In this document: positions 1 through 8,961 of the stretch, in pieces
How the letters are laid out: every line of letters begins with the position of its first letter
How positions within the stretch are numbered: position 1 is the first letter of the stretch
From: Actinopolyspora erythraea
GTDB taxonomy: Bacteria > Actinomycetota > Actinomycetes > Mycobacteriales > Pseudonocardiaceae
Assembly: GCF_002263515.1 (NCBI RefSeq)
Contig: NZ_CP022752.1
Location: forward strand, 1,364,001 to 1,428,000
Length of the DNA stretch: 64,000 nucleotides
Reading direction: 5' to 3'
Notes under the pieces: model-generated
The model's database searches: none
Told to the model about the DNA's origin: nothing
Seen by the model: only the letters and a program-made list of their open reading frames with translations
Translations under genes and position numbers: made by a program

Positions 1-1576
1 TCTTGCGGCCGAACCCCGCGTCCCGGCCCAGGCCACCACCCAGGTGCACCTGGAAACCCTCCACCTGGTTGCCCTCGTCGTCCTGCACCAGCTGCCCCTT
101 GAGCCCGATGTCGGCGACCTGGGTACGCGCGCAGGCGTTCGGGCAGCCGTTCAGGTTGACCGTGACCGGTTTCTCGATGTCGCGCTGCACGTCGTCGAGC
201 CTGCGTTCCAGATCCTCGACCAGGTCCATCGCACGGTTCTTGGTCTCGACGATCGCCAGCTTACAGAACTCGATCCCGGTGCAGGCCATGATGCCGCGTC
301 GCCAGGAGGACGGCCGCGCCCGCAGGTCGAGCCGGTCCAGGTCCGTGACGAGGGTCTCCACCTCCGAGCCGGGCACGTCGAGCACCAGCAGGTTCTGCTC
401 CACGGTGGTGCGGATACGGCGCGAGCCCACCCGTTCGGCGGCCTTGGCGACCTCGATCAGCTTGGAACCGTTGACGCGGCCCGCCACCGAGGTCACCCCG
501 ACGTAGTAGTTGCCGTCGACCTGCTCGTGAACGCCGACGTGGTCACGCGGCCCGTCCGGCAGCGGGGGAGCGGGGCCGTCGGTCAGCGCGCGGCCGAGGT
601 ACTCGTTCTCCAGGACCTCGCGGAACTTCTCAGCTCCCCAGTCCGAGACCAGGAACTTCATCCGGGCCCGGTTGCGCAGCCTGCGGTAGCCGTAGTCCCG
701 GAATATCTGCACCACGGCGTTCCAGACCTCGGCCACTTCCTCGACCGGCACCCAGGTGCCCAGCCGTACCGCCAGTTTGGGGTTGGTGGACAGCCCACCA
801 CCGACCCAGAGGTCGAAACCGGGGCCGTGCTCCGGGTGGTGCACCCCGATGAACGAGACGTCGTTCGTCTCGTGGACCACGTCCTGGCGAGGGGAGCCCG
901 AGATGGCCGTCTTGAACTTGCGGGGCAGGTTCGAAAGCGACTTGTCGCCGATGTAGCGCTCGGTGATCTCCCTGATGGCGGGGGTGCCGTCCACGACCTC
1001 GTCGGCGGCGATACCCGCCACCGGGGAGCCGAGCACGACGCGCGGGCAGTCGCCGCAGGCCTCCGTGGTGTACAGCCCCACCGACTCCAGCTTCTCCCAG
1101 ATGGCGGGCATGTCCTCCACCCGGATCCAGTGCAGCTGGACGTTCTGCCGGTCGGTGACGTCGGCGGTGTCGCGGGCGTAGGTCTGTGAGATCTCGCCGA
1201 TCACCCGCAGCTGCTCGGTGGTCAGCGCGCCGCCGTCCACCCTGATGCGCAGCATGAAGTACGAGTCGTCCAGCTCCTCCGGCTCGATGGTGCCGGTCCG
1301 CGCGCCGGGGATGCCGGGGGCGCGCTGGGTGTACAGGCCCCACCAGCGGAACCGGCCGCGCAGGTCGGAGGGGTCGATGGAGTCGAAACCACGCAGCGCG
1401 TAGATGTTCTCGATGCGGCTGCGAACGTTGAGCGGATTGTCGTCCTTCTTGGACTGCTCGTTGCCGTTGAGGGGTTCGCGGTAACCGAGCGCCCACTGGC
1501 CCTCCGCGCGGCCCTTGCCCTTGCGTGCGGGTGCGCGGCGTTGTGCCGGGCTCGGTGCTTCCGTCGGGGGGACCAT
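1..1576 (-). CDS. sirA: Ferredoxin-dependent sulfite reductase (siroheme, 4Fe-4S), 3' end outside window
   Basis: Reads from an ATG at 1576 leftward out of the window, so about 525 codons are present and only the C-terminal tail is missing (family length about 555-570). It reduces sulfite to sulfide with electrons from ferredoxin in assimilatory sulfur metabolism. Visible motifs: TTEACGDCPR near 1030-1062, and the siroheme/4Fe-4S ligands as CTGIEFC (C-x5-C) near 265-290 and GCPNAC (C-x3-C) near 135-152. In M. tuberculosis NirA/SirA a Cys-Tyr crosslink lies beside the siroheme; the Cys of EACGDC would be that position. A GGAGG sequence 7 nt before the ATG decides the start. The leader carries a short ORF and two inverted repeats (separate entries). 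Nitrite reductase is the alternative name for the fold, but the actinobacterial lineage is sulfite-specific. Confidence 0.93.
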   Translation of the reverse strand, partial: MVPPTEAPSPAQRRAPARKGKGRAEGQWALGYREPLNGNEQSKKDDNPLNVRSRIENIYALRGFDSIDPSDLRGRFRWWGLYTQRAPGIPGARTGTIEPEELDDSYFMLRIRVDGGALTTEQLRVIGEISQTYARDTADVTDRQNVQLHWIRVEDMPAIWEKLESVGLYTTEACGDCPRVVLGSPVAGIAADEVVDGTPAIREITERYIGDKSLSNLPRKFKTAISGSPRQDVVHETNDVSFIGVHHPEHGPGFDLWVGGGLSTNPKLAVRLGTWVPVEEVAEVWNAVVQIFRDYGYRRLRNRARMKFLVSDWGAEKFREVLENEYLGRALTDGPAPPLPDGPRDHVGVHEQVDGNYYVGVTSVAGRVNGSKLIEVAKAAERVGSRRIRTTVEQNLLVLDVPGSEVETLVTDLDRLDLRARPSSWRRGIMACTGIEFCKLAIVETKNRAMDLVEDLERRLDDVQRDIEKPVTVNLNGCPNACARTQVADIGLKGQLVQDDEGNQVEGFQVHLGGGLGRDAGFGRK

Positions 1577-1599
1577 TCGTCCGACCTCCGCGATGACGT

Positions 1600-1613
1600 G
1601 GCGTAGCTACGCC
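1600..1613. repeat. 14-bp perfect palindrome in the sirA leader
   Basis: GGCGTAGCTACGCC is a perfect inverted repeat located 24 nt upstream of the sirA start codon and just before its Shine-Dalgarno. It could be an operator for a sulfur regulator or the RNA stem of an attenuator. Nothing in the window identifies the protein that would bind it. Confidence 0.45.
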
Positions 1614-1642
1614 GCGAGAATTTTCCGGGAAAGAATGCTCAC

Positions 1643-1667
1643 GATCCGGTTGCCGAGTCGCCGGATC
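1643..1667 (-). promoter_or_regulatory. Hairpin between leader ORF and sirA
   Basis: GATCCGG (1643-1649) and CCGGATC (1661-1667) form a 7-bp stem with an 11-nt loop, 28 nt downstream of the leader ORF stop on the transcribed strand. Its position fits an attenuation element whose folding depends on translation of the leader ORF; this function is inferred. Confidence 0.35.
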
Positions 1668-1694
1668 GGAAGGGGACGCGAAACGCGACGGGAA

Positions 1695-1787
1695 CTAGTC
1701 CGTGTTCCGGCACAGCGCGCTGGAGACCCGTCGTAGATCCACGTAACGGCGGGCGACCAGCAGCAGCTCGATGGGGGTCGCGTCCAT
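1695..1787 (-). CDS. 30-residue leader peptide upstream of sirA
   Basis: Short ORF, ATG at 1787 and TAG at 1695, on the same strand as sirA and 118 nt upstream of it. The product contains RRYVDLRRVSSALCR, which matches the pattern of the actinobacterial putative leader peptides found before sulfur-assimilation genes (basic pair, VDL, R, SA, C, R). Mycobacterial Cys-containing uORFs before sulfur genes act as cysteine-responsive attenuators, so the same role is inferred: when Cys-tRNA is short, ribosome stalling near the single Cys codon (residue 26) would change folding of the leader. There is only one Cys codon, so the response may depend on the Arg/Ser context as well. No clear Shine-Dalgarno. 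Confidence 0.72.
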   Translation of the reverse strand: MDATPIELLLVARRYVDLRRVSSALCRNTD

Positions 1788-2073
1788 GCTCGTCAGCGTG
1801 CCACGCGCTCATCGGGTGGTCCAGGACCATCCGCATGCTGGGACGGACTCGCGCGATCGCTCCGGAGGGCGCGTCCACCAGGGCTCGGTCCTCGTGAGGC
1901 TGTCCGCTGCCCGCGCCGCCGGTCTCCGGCCGCTCCCGGTGGGAGGAAGCTCACATCCCCGGAGCGCCGGGTGGATCACCGCCGGCTCGGCCTCGCGCTC
2001 GGTGGCCGTCGCCGCGACCGCTCTTTCCCGCTCGGGCGGTGAGGTGATCGGGAGCCGCTGGGAGAATGGGGGC

Positions 2074-3303
2074 GTGAGCGCACTTCCACCGACCGGCGAA
2101 CAACCACCGGAACGGGGGACGCTGCCCACCACCGCGCTCGCGGGAGTGGGAGAGCGGCCGTTCGGGATATACGTGCACGTGCCGTTCTGCGCGACCAGGT
2201 GCGGCTACTGCGACTTCAACACCTACACCGCCGACGAACTCGCCGGTGGCGGCAGTTTCCGCGGCTGGCTCGACGCCCTCAGAGCCGAGCTGGACCTGGG
2301 GGCGCGGGTGCTGGGCGAGCACGGCCGGCAGGTCCCCCGTGCCGACACCGTGTTCGTCGGTGGCGGGACTCCCTCGCTGCTGGGAGGGTCCGGGCTGGCC
2401 GAGGTGCTCGACGCGGTGCGCGCCTCCTTCGGACTGAGCCCGGACGCCGAGGTCACCACGGAGGCGAACCCGGAGTCCACCTCCCCCGAGCTGTTCGCCT
2501 CGGCGCTGGAGGCGGGCTACACCCGGATCTCGCTGGGCATGCAGTCCGCCGCCGAGCACGTGCTGCGGGTACTGGACCGCAGGCACACCCCCGGCCGTGC
2601 CGTGGCGGCCGCCCGGGAGGCGATGTCGGAGGGGTTCGAGCACGTCAGCCTCGACCTCATCTACGGCACCCCCGGTGAGAGCACCGACGACCTGCGGGCT
2701 TCGCTGGAGGCGGTGCTGGACGCGGGCGTGGACCACGTCTCGGCCTACTCCCTGATCGTCGAGGACGGTACGGCCATGGCCCGGCGGGTCCGTCGCGGCG
2801 AGCTGCCGATGCCGGACGAGGACGTGCTGGCCGCTGACTACGAACTGGTCGACTCCGTGCTCTCGAAGGCCGGGTTCGACTGGTACGAGGTCTCCAACTG
2901 GGCCCTCGGGGAGACGGCCCGCTGCAGGCACAACCTCGGGTACTGGCGAGGCGGTGACTGGTGGGGCGCGGGCCCGGGGGCGCACAGTCACGTCGGCGGG
3001 GTGCGGTGGTGGAACCTCAAGTATCCGGCCCGATACGCGGCCGCCCTGGGTGAGGGGCTCTCACCCGCCGTCGGACGGGAGGTGCTCGGCGCGGAGGACC
3101 AGCGCGTCGAACGCGTCATGCTTGAGCTGCGGCTGAGCGAGGGGCTCGCGGTGGAGGCGCTCGACGAGGCCGGGGTCGCGGAGGCGTGGCGCGCCGTCAC
3201 CGACGGCCTGCTGCGGTCCGACGCGCTGCGCGCGGGGCGTTGCGTGCTCACCGACCGGGGAAGGCTGTTGGCGGACGGTGTGGTTCGCAGGCTCATCGCG
3301 TGA
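2074..3303 (+). CDS. hemW: HemW-type radical SAM protein (heme chaperone)
   Basis: 409 residues. HemW is a radical-SAM family member that binds heme and passes it to respiratory enzymes; it is often misnamed coproporphyrinogen III oxidase HemN. The SAM cluster motif is C39-ATR-C43-GY-C46-DF, and the HemW-type CRHNLGYW sequence lies in the C-terminal half. The GTG at 2074 is chosen because it begins the conserved-length protein and because GAGAAT sits exactly 6 nt before it, with no Shine-Dalgarno, as in leaderless mRNAs. The frame is open upstream to 1771 but that part lacks family similarity. In M. tuberculosis the homologue also lies between nirA/sirA and the hrcA-dnaJ2 region. Confidence 0.9.
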   Translation: MSALPPTGEQPPERGTLPTTALAGVGERPFGIYVHVPFCATRCGYCDFNTYTADELAGGGSFRGWLDALRAELDLGARVLGEHGRQVPRADTVFVGGGTPSLLGGSGLAEVLDAVRASFGLSPDAEVTTEANPESTSPELFASALEAGYTRISLGMQSAAEHVLRVLDRRHTPGRAVAAAREAMSEGFEHVSLDLIYGTPGESTDDLRASLEAVLDAGVDHVSAYSLIVEDGTAMARRVRRGELPMPDEDVLAADYELVDSVLSKAGFDWYEVSNWALGETARCRHNLGYWRGGDWWGAGPGAHSHVGGVRWWNLKYPARYAAALGEGLSPAVGREVLGAEDQRVERVMLELRLSEGLAVEALDEAGVAEAWRAVTDGLLRSDALRAGRCVLTDRGRLLADGVVRRLIA

Positions 3304-3617
3304 ACCCGGCACCCTCCGGAGCGGGGCCCTGTGACCCGCTGGGCGGGAGTACCCTCGACGTCCCCGACGGACGGCCCAGCCCGGGCGAGGGGCGTCACGT
3401 GCTCCGGTGGACCGCGCGGCTGCCCATCCCTCGGTGAACGGCGCTCGGAGCGGCCTCCGGACGTGCTCGCGTCCGCCGCGTGCCTGCCACCCCCCTCGTG
3501 GGCCTCGGCTCAGCGGTCGAAACACCGTAAACTCGGACGGTGGACCACGGGCACAGGACGTGCCCGCAGGGGCGGACGTGTCCATCGCGGGGCGCGCCGA
3601 ACGAGGAGGTGACGCTG
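3304..3617. other. hemW-hrcA intergenic region, no gene seen
   Basis: About 310 bp between hemW and hrcA. Six-frame translations here are GC-rich shadows without start signals or domains. It presumably holds the hrcA promoter; a weak TAAACT hexamer is present near 3527. No CIRCE-type inverted repeat was found. Confidence 0.5.
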
Positions 3618-4640
3618 GTGAACGCGGACGAGCGCCGTTTCGAGGTGCTGCGCGCGATCGTTGCCGACTACGTTTCCACCAACGAGCCGGTCGGTTCGAA
3701 GACGCTCGTCGAGCAGCACAACCTGGGTGTGTCGAGTGCCACGGTACGCAACGACATGGCCGTGCTCGAGGAGGAAGGGCTCATCGCGCAGCCGCACACC
3801 AGCGCGGGACGGATCCCCACCGACCACGGGTACCGTACCTTCGTTGACCGGTTGCACGAGATCAAGCCGCTGACCTCGCCGGAACGTCGCGCCATCCACG
3901 CCTTCCTGGAGGGGGCGCTGGACCTCGACGACGTGATGCGGCGGAGCGTCCGGTTGCTGGCCCAGCTCACCCAGCAGGTCGCCGTGGTGCAGTACCCCAC
4001 GCTGACCCAGTCGACCGTGCGGCACGTCGAAGTGGTGACCATCACTCCGGCGCGCCTCATGCTGGTGCTGATCACCGATACCGGCCGAGTCGACCAGCGT
4101 ATGGTCGACCTGGGCGACGTCATCGGCGAGGAGGACGTCTCACGGCTGCGCACCGTGCTCAACTCGGCGATGGCGGAGAAACGGCTCGCCGATGCCTCGG
4201 CCTCGGTGGCCGAACTCCCCGAGCAGGCCCCACCCGAGTTGCGGGAGACCATGTCCCGGGTCTGCGCGGTGCTCATCGAGACCTTGGTGGAACACCCCGA
4301 CGAGCGAATGGTGCTCGGCGGCACGCCCAATCTGACCCGCAACGTGGCCGATTTCCCCGGTTCGCTGCGCCAGGTTCTGGAAGCGCTCGAGGAACAGGTG
4401 GTCGTGCTGCGGTTGCTGGCCGCGGCGAGGGACTCGGAGGGCGTGACGGTTCGCATCGGGATGGAGAACGAGGCCGAGGAGATGCAGACCACCTCGGTCG
4501 TTTCCACCGGTTACGGTTCGCATGGGACGGTACTGGGGGGGATGGGCGTGGTCGGCCCCACTCGGATGGACTATCCGGGAACGATGGCAGCGGTTCGTGC
4601 CGTTGCGTCCTACGTGGGAGAGATCCTGGCGGGGCGGTGA
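3618..4640 (+). CDS. hrcA: Heat-inducible transcription repressor HrcA
   Basis: 340 residues, usual length for HrcA. The N-terminal winged helix (about residues 1-75; [16 protein letters not shown], then [20 protein letters not shown]) binds CIRCE operators of groE genes; the rest is the GAF-like dimerisation domain ending in the typical [15 protein letters not shown] stretch. The GTG at 3618 is preferred over GTG 3609 because AGGAGGTGA at 3604-3612 gives an 8-nt spacing. It is followed after 91 nt by dnaJ, the conserved actinobacterial pair. HrcA activity normally depends on GroEL. Confidence 0.93.
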   Translation: MNADERRFEVLRAIVADYVSTNEPVGSKTLVEQHNLGVSSATVRNDMAVLEEEGLIAQPHTSAGRIPTDHGYRTFVDRLHEIKPLTSPERRAIHAFLEGALDLDDVMRRSVRLLAQLTQQVAVVQYPTLTQSTVRHVEVVTITPARLMLVLITDTGRVDQRMVDLGDVIGEEDVSRLRTVLNSAMAEKRLADASASVAELPEQAPPELRETMSRVCAVLIETLVEHPDERMVLGGTPNLTRNVADFPGSLRQVLEALEEQVVVLRLLAAARDSEGVTVRIGMENEAEEMQTTSVVSTGYGSHGTVLGGMGVVGPTRMDYPGTMAAVRAVASYVGEILAGR

Positions 4641-4731
4641 CGTCCGTGTGGCACGTGCGGCGCGCCACGACCGGCCCTTCGGAAACTCTTCGGCATGTAC
4701 CCGCTAGACGAGCAGAGGAAGAGCGCACAAG

Positions 4732-5910
4732 GTGGCCAAGGACTACTACGGGATCCTCGGGGTATCCAAGGACGCGACCCAGGATCAGATCAAGCGGGCT
4801 TACCGCAAGCTTGCGCGGGAACTCCATCCCGACGTCAACAAGGAGGACGGCGCGCAGGAGCGCTTCCGAGAGGTGAGCACTGCTTACGAAGTTCTTTCGG
4901 ATCCGCAGAAGCGCCAGATGGTCGACCTGGGCGGCGATCCGATGGACAGCGGAGGAGGTGCCGCTGGCGCGCGTGCCGGTGGTGACCCCTTCGCCGGGTT
5001 CGGCGGCCTCGGCGACATCATGGACGCGTTCTTCGGCGGCGGCGCGGGCGGCGGTTCCGCGCGCGGGCCGCGCAGTCGCGTACAGCAGGGTTCAGACGCC
5101 CTGCTGCGGCTGGAGCTGACTCTCGAGGAGTGCGCCCAGGGCGTGAACCGCGACGTCACCGTCGACACGGCGGTCGTGTGCGACACCTGCGAGGGCGGCG
5201 GCTCCAGCGCGGGCAGCGCTCCCGCCACCTGTGACACCTGCGAGGGCCGTGGCGAGATCCAGTCGGTGCAGCGTTCCTTCCTCGGGCAGGTCATGACCTC
5301 GCGTCCCTGCCCGGTGTGCCGCGGCTTCGGTGAGGTCATCACCGACCCGTGCCAGCAGTGCGGTGGCGACGGCCGCGTGCGTTCCAGGCGGTCCATCACG
5401 GTCAAGATCCCCGCCGGTGTGGGTGACGGCATGCGTGTCCGCCTCGCCGGTGAGGGTGAGGTCGGTCCCGGCGGTGGTCCCGCGGGCGACCTCTTCGTCG
5501 AGGTCGAGGAACTCCAGCACGAGCGGTTCATCCGCGACGGTGCCGATCTGCACTGCCACGTGCAGGTCCCCATGACGGCGGCCGCGCTCGGCACCGTGGT
5601 CAACATCCAGACCCTCGACGACGAGGAGGAGCTGACGGTCGAACCGGGCACGCAGCCGGGCACCGAGTACGTGCTCAACGGCCGGGGGCTGCCCAAGCTG
5701 CGTTCGAACGGGCGGGTCAGCGGCCACGGCGACCTGCACGTTCACCTGGACGTGCGGGTGCCGACGAAGCTGGACGGCGAGCAGGCCGACCTGCTGCGCC
5801 AGCTGGCCACGGCGCGCGAGGAGGAGCAGCCCGAGCCCAGCGTGAGCGCGAGCGGCAACGGGCACCGCAACGGCATCTTCTCCCGCTTCCGGGGCTTCGG
5901 CCACCGCTGA
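4732..5910 (+). CDS. dnaJ: Chaperone protein DnaJ (DnaJ2 type)
   Basis: 392 residues with the full type I DnaJ layout: J-domain with HPD at 32-34, a Gly-rich linker (about 75-125), a zinc-finger domain with four CxxCxGxG repeats (CDTCEGGG near 150, CDTCEGRG near 168, CPVCRGFG near 193, CQQCGGDG near 207), and two C-terminal substrate-binding beta-sandwich domains. It stimulates DnaK ATPase and presents clients. Located after hrcA, it is the second actinobacterial DnaJ (DnaJ2), the other being in the dnaK operon. GTG start with an AGAGGAAGAGC purine-rich tract upstream. Confidence 0.95.
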   Translation: MAKDYYGILGVSKDATQDQIKRAYRKLARELHPDVNKEDGAQERFREVSTAYEVLSDPQKRQMVDLGGDPMDSGGGAAGARAGGDPFAGFGGLGDIMDAFFGGGAGGGSARGPRSRVQQGSDALLRLELTLEECAQGVNRDVTVDTAVVCDTCEGGGSSAGSAPATCDTCEGRGEIQSVQRSFLGQVMTSRPCPVCRGFGEVITDPCQQCGGDGRVRSRRSITVKIPAGVGDGMRVRLAGEGEVGPGGGPAGDLFVEVEELQHERFIRDGADLHCHVQVPMTAAALGTVVNIQTLDDEEELTVEPGTQPGTEYVLNGRGLPKLRSNGRVSGHGDLHVHLDVRVPTKLDGEQADLLRQLATAREEEQPEPSVSASGNGHRNGIFSRFRGFGHR

Positions 5911-6012
5911 CCCCGCGGGCCCCGCGGTGGCGGGGCCTGGCCGGAGCACGGTTCCCGAGGTGGCGGATCCGTTCGTCCCGTCCCCGATTCGTCTCCCGGA
6001 GAAGGTAGCGCG

Positions 6013-6753
6013 ATGCCATCCACCCTGCCGGTCTTCTCGGTCGACGACCTGCCAGCGGGCCAATTCGCCCGGCTGGACGGCCCCGAGGGCAAGCACGCCG
6101 CCACGGTGCGCCGGATGCGTTCCGGCGCCCAGCTGATGCTGTCCGACGGGCGCGGTGGTCTGGCCGAGTGCCGGGTGACCGACGTCGTCAGGGACGCTCT
6201 CGACCTGGAGGTGCTGCGGCGGGACCGGGTTCCGGCCTCCGAGCCCCGGGTCCGGCTGGTGCAGGCGCTGGTCAAGGGTGATCGTGGCGAGCTCGCGGTC
6301 GAGCTGGCCACGGAAGCGGGTGTGGACGTGGTCACCCCTTGGCGGGCCGAACGCTGCGTGGCCCGCTGGGAGGAGGGCCCTCGCGGTGCCAAGGCGCTGG
6401 CGCGGTGGCGCAACTCGGCCCTGCAGGCCGCCAAGCAGGCTCGCAGGGCCTGGACCCCCACGGTGACCGAGCCGTGCTCCACCTCCGGACTGGCCGAGGT
6501 GCTCGCGGGTGCCGACGCCGCGTTCGTGCTGCACGAGTCCGCCGACGCCGGTCTGGCCGACGTCGAGCTTCCCTCCGCCGGTGAGATCGCCGTGGTGGTC
6601 GGCCCGGAGGGCGGTGTCACCGAGGGGGAGCTGTCGAGCCTGGCCTCGATGGGGGCGCGGCCGGTCCGTCTGGGGCACGAGGTGTTGCGCGCCTCCACGG
6701 CCGGCGCCGTGCTCCTCGGGGCGTTGGGGGTCCTGACCCCCCGCTGGCGGTGA
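6013..6753 (+). CDS. rsmE: 16S rRNA (uracil1498-N3)-methyltransferase RsmE
   Basis: 246 residues. N-terminal PUA-like domain (HAATVRRMRSGAQLMLSDGRGG, about 29-50) followed by a SPOUT (alpha/beta knot) methyltransferase domain; the knot motifs are VVVGPEGGVTEGE (about 197-209) and RLGHEVLRASTAG near 220-232. It methylates U1498 of 16S rRNA. ATG at 6013 has GGAGAAGG 6-13 nt upstream. The gene follows dnaJ in the conserved actinobacterial order. Confidence 0.93.
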   Translation: MPSTLPVFSVDDLPAGQFARLDGPEGKHAATVRRMRSGAQLMLSDGRGGLAECRVTDVVRDALDLEVLRRDRVPASEPRVRLVQALVKGDRGELAVELATEAGVDVVTPWRAERCVARWEEGPRGAKALARWRNSALQAAKQARRAWTPTVTEPCSTSGLAEVLAGADAAFVLHESADAGLADVELPSAGEIAVVVGPEGGVTEGELSSLASMGARPVRLGHEVLRASTAGAVLLGALGVLTPRWR

Positions 6754-6812
6754 CCGGCCGAGCGGGCGGAGCACCTGTCGCGGCGTGATCGGCGGTGGAT
6801 AGTCTCACGGGC

Positions 6813-7163
6813 ATGACCGAGAGCGAGCCCTCCCTGTTCGAACGGATGATCGCGGGGGAGATTCCCGCTGACTTCGTGCACAGCGACGAGCGCACCATCG
6901 CGATCCGCGACATCAACCCGCAGGCACCGGTTCACGTGCTGGTCGTCCCTCGTGAGCGGTACCGCAACGCCGCCGAGCTGGCCGCGGCGGATCCGGGACT
7001 GCTGGCCGAGCTCTTCCGGGTGGCGGCTCGGATCGCCGAGAGCGAGGGGGTCGCCGAGTCCGGCTACCGCTTGCTGTTCAACACCAACGCCGACGCCGGG
7101 CAGACCATCTTCCACGTGCACCTGCACCTGCTCGGTGGGCGGGAGTTGGGGCCGCTGGCCTGA
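6813..7163 (+). CDS. HIT family nucleotide-binding hydrolase
   Basis: 116 residues. Histidine-triad protein: the HxHxH motif reads HVHLHLLGG near the C-terminus and the N-terminal part has the typical LFERMIAGEIPADFVHSDE opening. Family members hydrolyse nucleoside phosphoramidates or dinucleotides; the substrate cannot be told. ATG 6813 is chosen over the in-frame GTG at 6795 because TAGTCT at 6800-6805, 7 nt before the ATG, looks like the -10 box of a leaderless mRNA and overlaps the codons following the earlier start. It precedes phoH as in related genomes. Confidence 0.9.
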   Translation: MTESEPSLFERMIAGEIPADFVHSDERTIAIRDINPQAPVHVLVVPRERYRNAAELAAADPGLLAELFRVAARIAESEGVAESGYRLLFNTNADAGQTIFHVHLHLLGGRELGPLA

Positions 7164-7226
7164 TCCGCGCGAACGGTAGCGGGGGTCGCCCGTCGTCGGG
7201 GTGAGGTCGACTGCGGGGCGGTCCAG

Positions 7227-8387
7227 TTGTCGGTTGCTCTACCATTGACAGTGACAGGATCCAGTACCGAAATCGCGCTTCGGCGCAGGAAGCAGGCCGG
7301 TAACAGCGTGGCCGGAACCGCAGCGGATGGGGCAGCGGCCCGATCGGGGAATCAGGCTTCCCAGCCCCAGAAGGCACAGTCCACCCGTATCGTGCCCGAC
7401 ACGGCGGTGCTCGCTCTGCTCGGTTCGAAGGACGAGAACCTTCGAACCGCCGAGGACGTACTCGACGCGGACTTGCACGTCAGGGGCAACGAGGTCAGCA
7501 TCTCCGGCGAACCCGCCGAGGTGGCGTTCGCCGAACGGGTGTTCGACGAGCTCATCGAACTGGTTTCCAAGGGCAACCAGCTCACCCCCGACGTCGTGCG
7601 CCGCAGCGTGACGATGCTTTCCGCCAGCAACGGGGACTCGCCCAACGACGTGCTGACCATGGACGTGCTGTCACGTCGCGGGCGCAGCATCCGACCGAAG
7701 ACCGCCAACCAGAAGCGCTACGTCGACGCCATCGACGAGAACACGGTCGTCTTCGGGATCGGCCCCGCCGGGACCGGCAAGACCTACCTGGCCATGGCCA
7801 AGGCCGTGCAGGCACTGCAGGCCAAGGAGGTCAACCGGATCATCCTCATCCGTCCGGCCGTGGAGGCGGGGGAGCGGTTGGGCTACCTGCCCGGAAGCCT
7901 CTACGAGAAGATCGACCCGTACCTGCGGCCGCTCTACGACGCGCTGTACGACATGATCGACCCCGAGTCGGTTCCCCGCCTGACCCAGGCCGGAACCATC
8001 GAGGTCGCTCCGCTGGCCTACATGCGCGGACGTACCCTCAACGACGCGTTCATCATCCTCGACGAGGCGCAGAACACCACGCCGGAACAGATGAAGATGT
8101 TCCTGACCAGGCTGGGTTTCGGTTCCAAGATCGTGGTCACCGGCGACGTGACCCAGATCGACCTCCCCGGCGGGCAGCGCAGCGGCCTCAAGGTCGTGCG
8201 CGAGATCCTGGAGGGGATCGACGACATCTGCTTCTCGGCACTGGACAGCCAGGACGTGGTGCGGCACCGCCTGGTCGGTGAGATCGTGAACGCCTACGAC
8301 CGCTGGCAGGCGCACCAGGACGGTGAGGGCGGCGAGCCCGCCCGAAAGACACGATTCCCCGAGGGGCGGGCGCACGAACAGGCATGA
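7227..8387 (+). CDS. phoH: PhoH-like ATPase
   Basis: Up to 386 residues. Walker A GPAGTGKT near residue 180 and Walker [10 protein letters not shown] near 278 identify a PhoH P-loop ATPase. A KH-like N-terminal segment precedes it. The role is thought to be in RNA metabolism: its fixed pairing with YbeY, which it overlaps by 4 nt (ATGA), supports this. The start is unsettled: TTG at 7227 (weak GGGGCGG upstream), GTG at 7251 and GTG at 7308 are all in frame and none has a strong ribosome site; homologous sequence begins only after residue about 50. A TTGACA at 7245-7250 may be a promoter -35, which would argue for the latest start. Confidence 0.9.
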   Translation: MSVALPLTVTGSSTEIALRRRKQAGNSVAGTAADGAAARSGNQASQPQKAQSTRIVPDTAVLALLGSKDENLRTAEDVLDADLHVRGNEVSISGEPAEVAFAERVFDELIELVSKGNQLTPDVVRRSVTMLSASNGDSPNDVLTMDVLSRRGRSIRPKTANQKRYVDAIDENTVVFGIGPAGTGKTYLAMAKAVQALQAKEVNRIILIRPAVEAGERLGYLPGSLYEKIDPYLRPLYDALYDMIDPESVPRLTQAGTIEVAPLAYMRGRTLNDAFIILDEAQNTTPEQMKMFLTRLGFGSKIVVTGDVTQIDLPGGQRSGLKVVREILEGIDDICFSALDSQDVVRHRLVGEIVNAYDRWQAHQDGEGGEPARKTRFPEGRAHEQA

Positions 8388-8947
8388 GCATCGAGATAGC
8401 CAACGAGTCCGTTGTCCGGGTTCCGGAGACCACCATCGTCTCCGTCGCCCGTTTCGCGCTGGACCGCATGGGCGTGAGCCAGCTGGCCGAGCTGTCCATC
8501 GTGCTGGTGGAACTCGACGTCATGGCCGACCTGCACGAACGTTGGATGGACCTGTCCGGGCCCACCGACGTGATGGCGTTCCCCATGGAGGAGTACGAGG
8601 CGCCGCGCGGGCCCGAGTCCACCGAAGCCAGCCCGGGGCTGCTCGGTGACATCGTGCTGTGCCCCGAGTTCGCCAGGGACCAGGCGCGCAAGGCCGGGCA
8701 CGGGATGGAGGACGAGCTCTACCTGCTCACGGTGCACGGCGTGCTCCACCTGCTCGGCTACGATCACGCCGAACCCGAGGAGGAACGCGAGATGTTCGCG
8801 TTGCAGAACCGGTTGCTGAGCGAGTTCCGGGAAGCCAAGACGGAGGCCGACCGCGCCGCGCAGCAACGTGACGCCGACTCGCGGGTGCTCGGGGTGGTCG
8901 GGCTGGACGACTCCCAGCGGGCCGGCGACGGCGAATCCGAGCGGTAA
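8384..8947 (+). CDS. ybeY: Endoribonuclease YbeY (rRNA maturation)
   Basis: 187 residues. The zinc-binding motif [11 protein letters not shown] (H-x3-H-x5-H) lies at about 118-128, and [10 protein letters not shown] earlier is typical. YbeY is a single-strand endoribonuclease involved in 16S rRNA 3' processing and 70S quality control. The first codon overlaps the phoH stop (ATGA), indicating translational coupling. It has a C-terminal tail of about 45 residues beyond the core, rich in Asp/Arg/Gln, probably disordered. Confidence 0.95.
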   Translation: MSIEIANESVVRVPETTIVSVARFALDRMGVSQLAELSIVLVELDVMADLHERWMDLSGPTDVMAFPMEEYEAPRGPESTEASPGLLGDIVLCPEFARDQARKAGHGMEDELYLLTVHGVLHLLGYDHAEPEEEREMFALQNRLLSEFREAKTEADRAAQQRDADSRVLGVVGLDDSQRAGDGESER

Positions 8948-8961
8948 CGGACGTTCTGATC

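Noticed and set aside
3304..3617. CIRCE element upstream of hrcA
   Set aside because: No TTAGCACTC-type inverted repeat is present; HrcA targets are probably the groE genes elsewhere.
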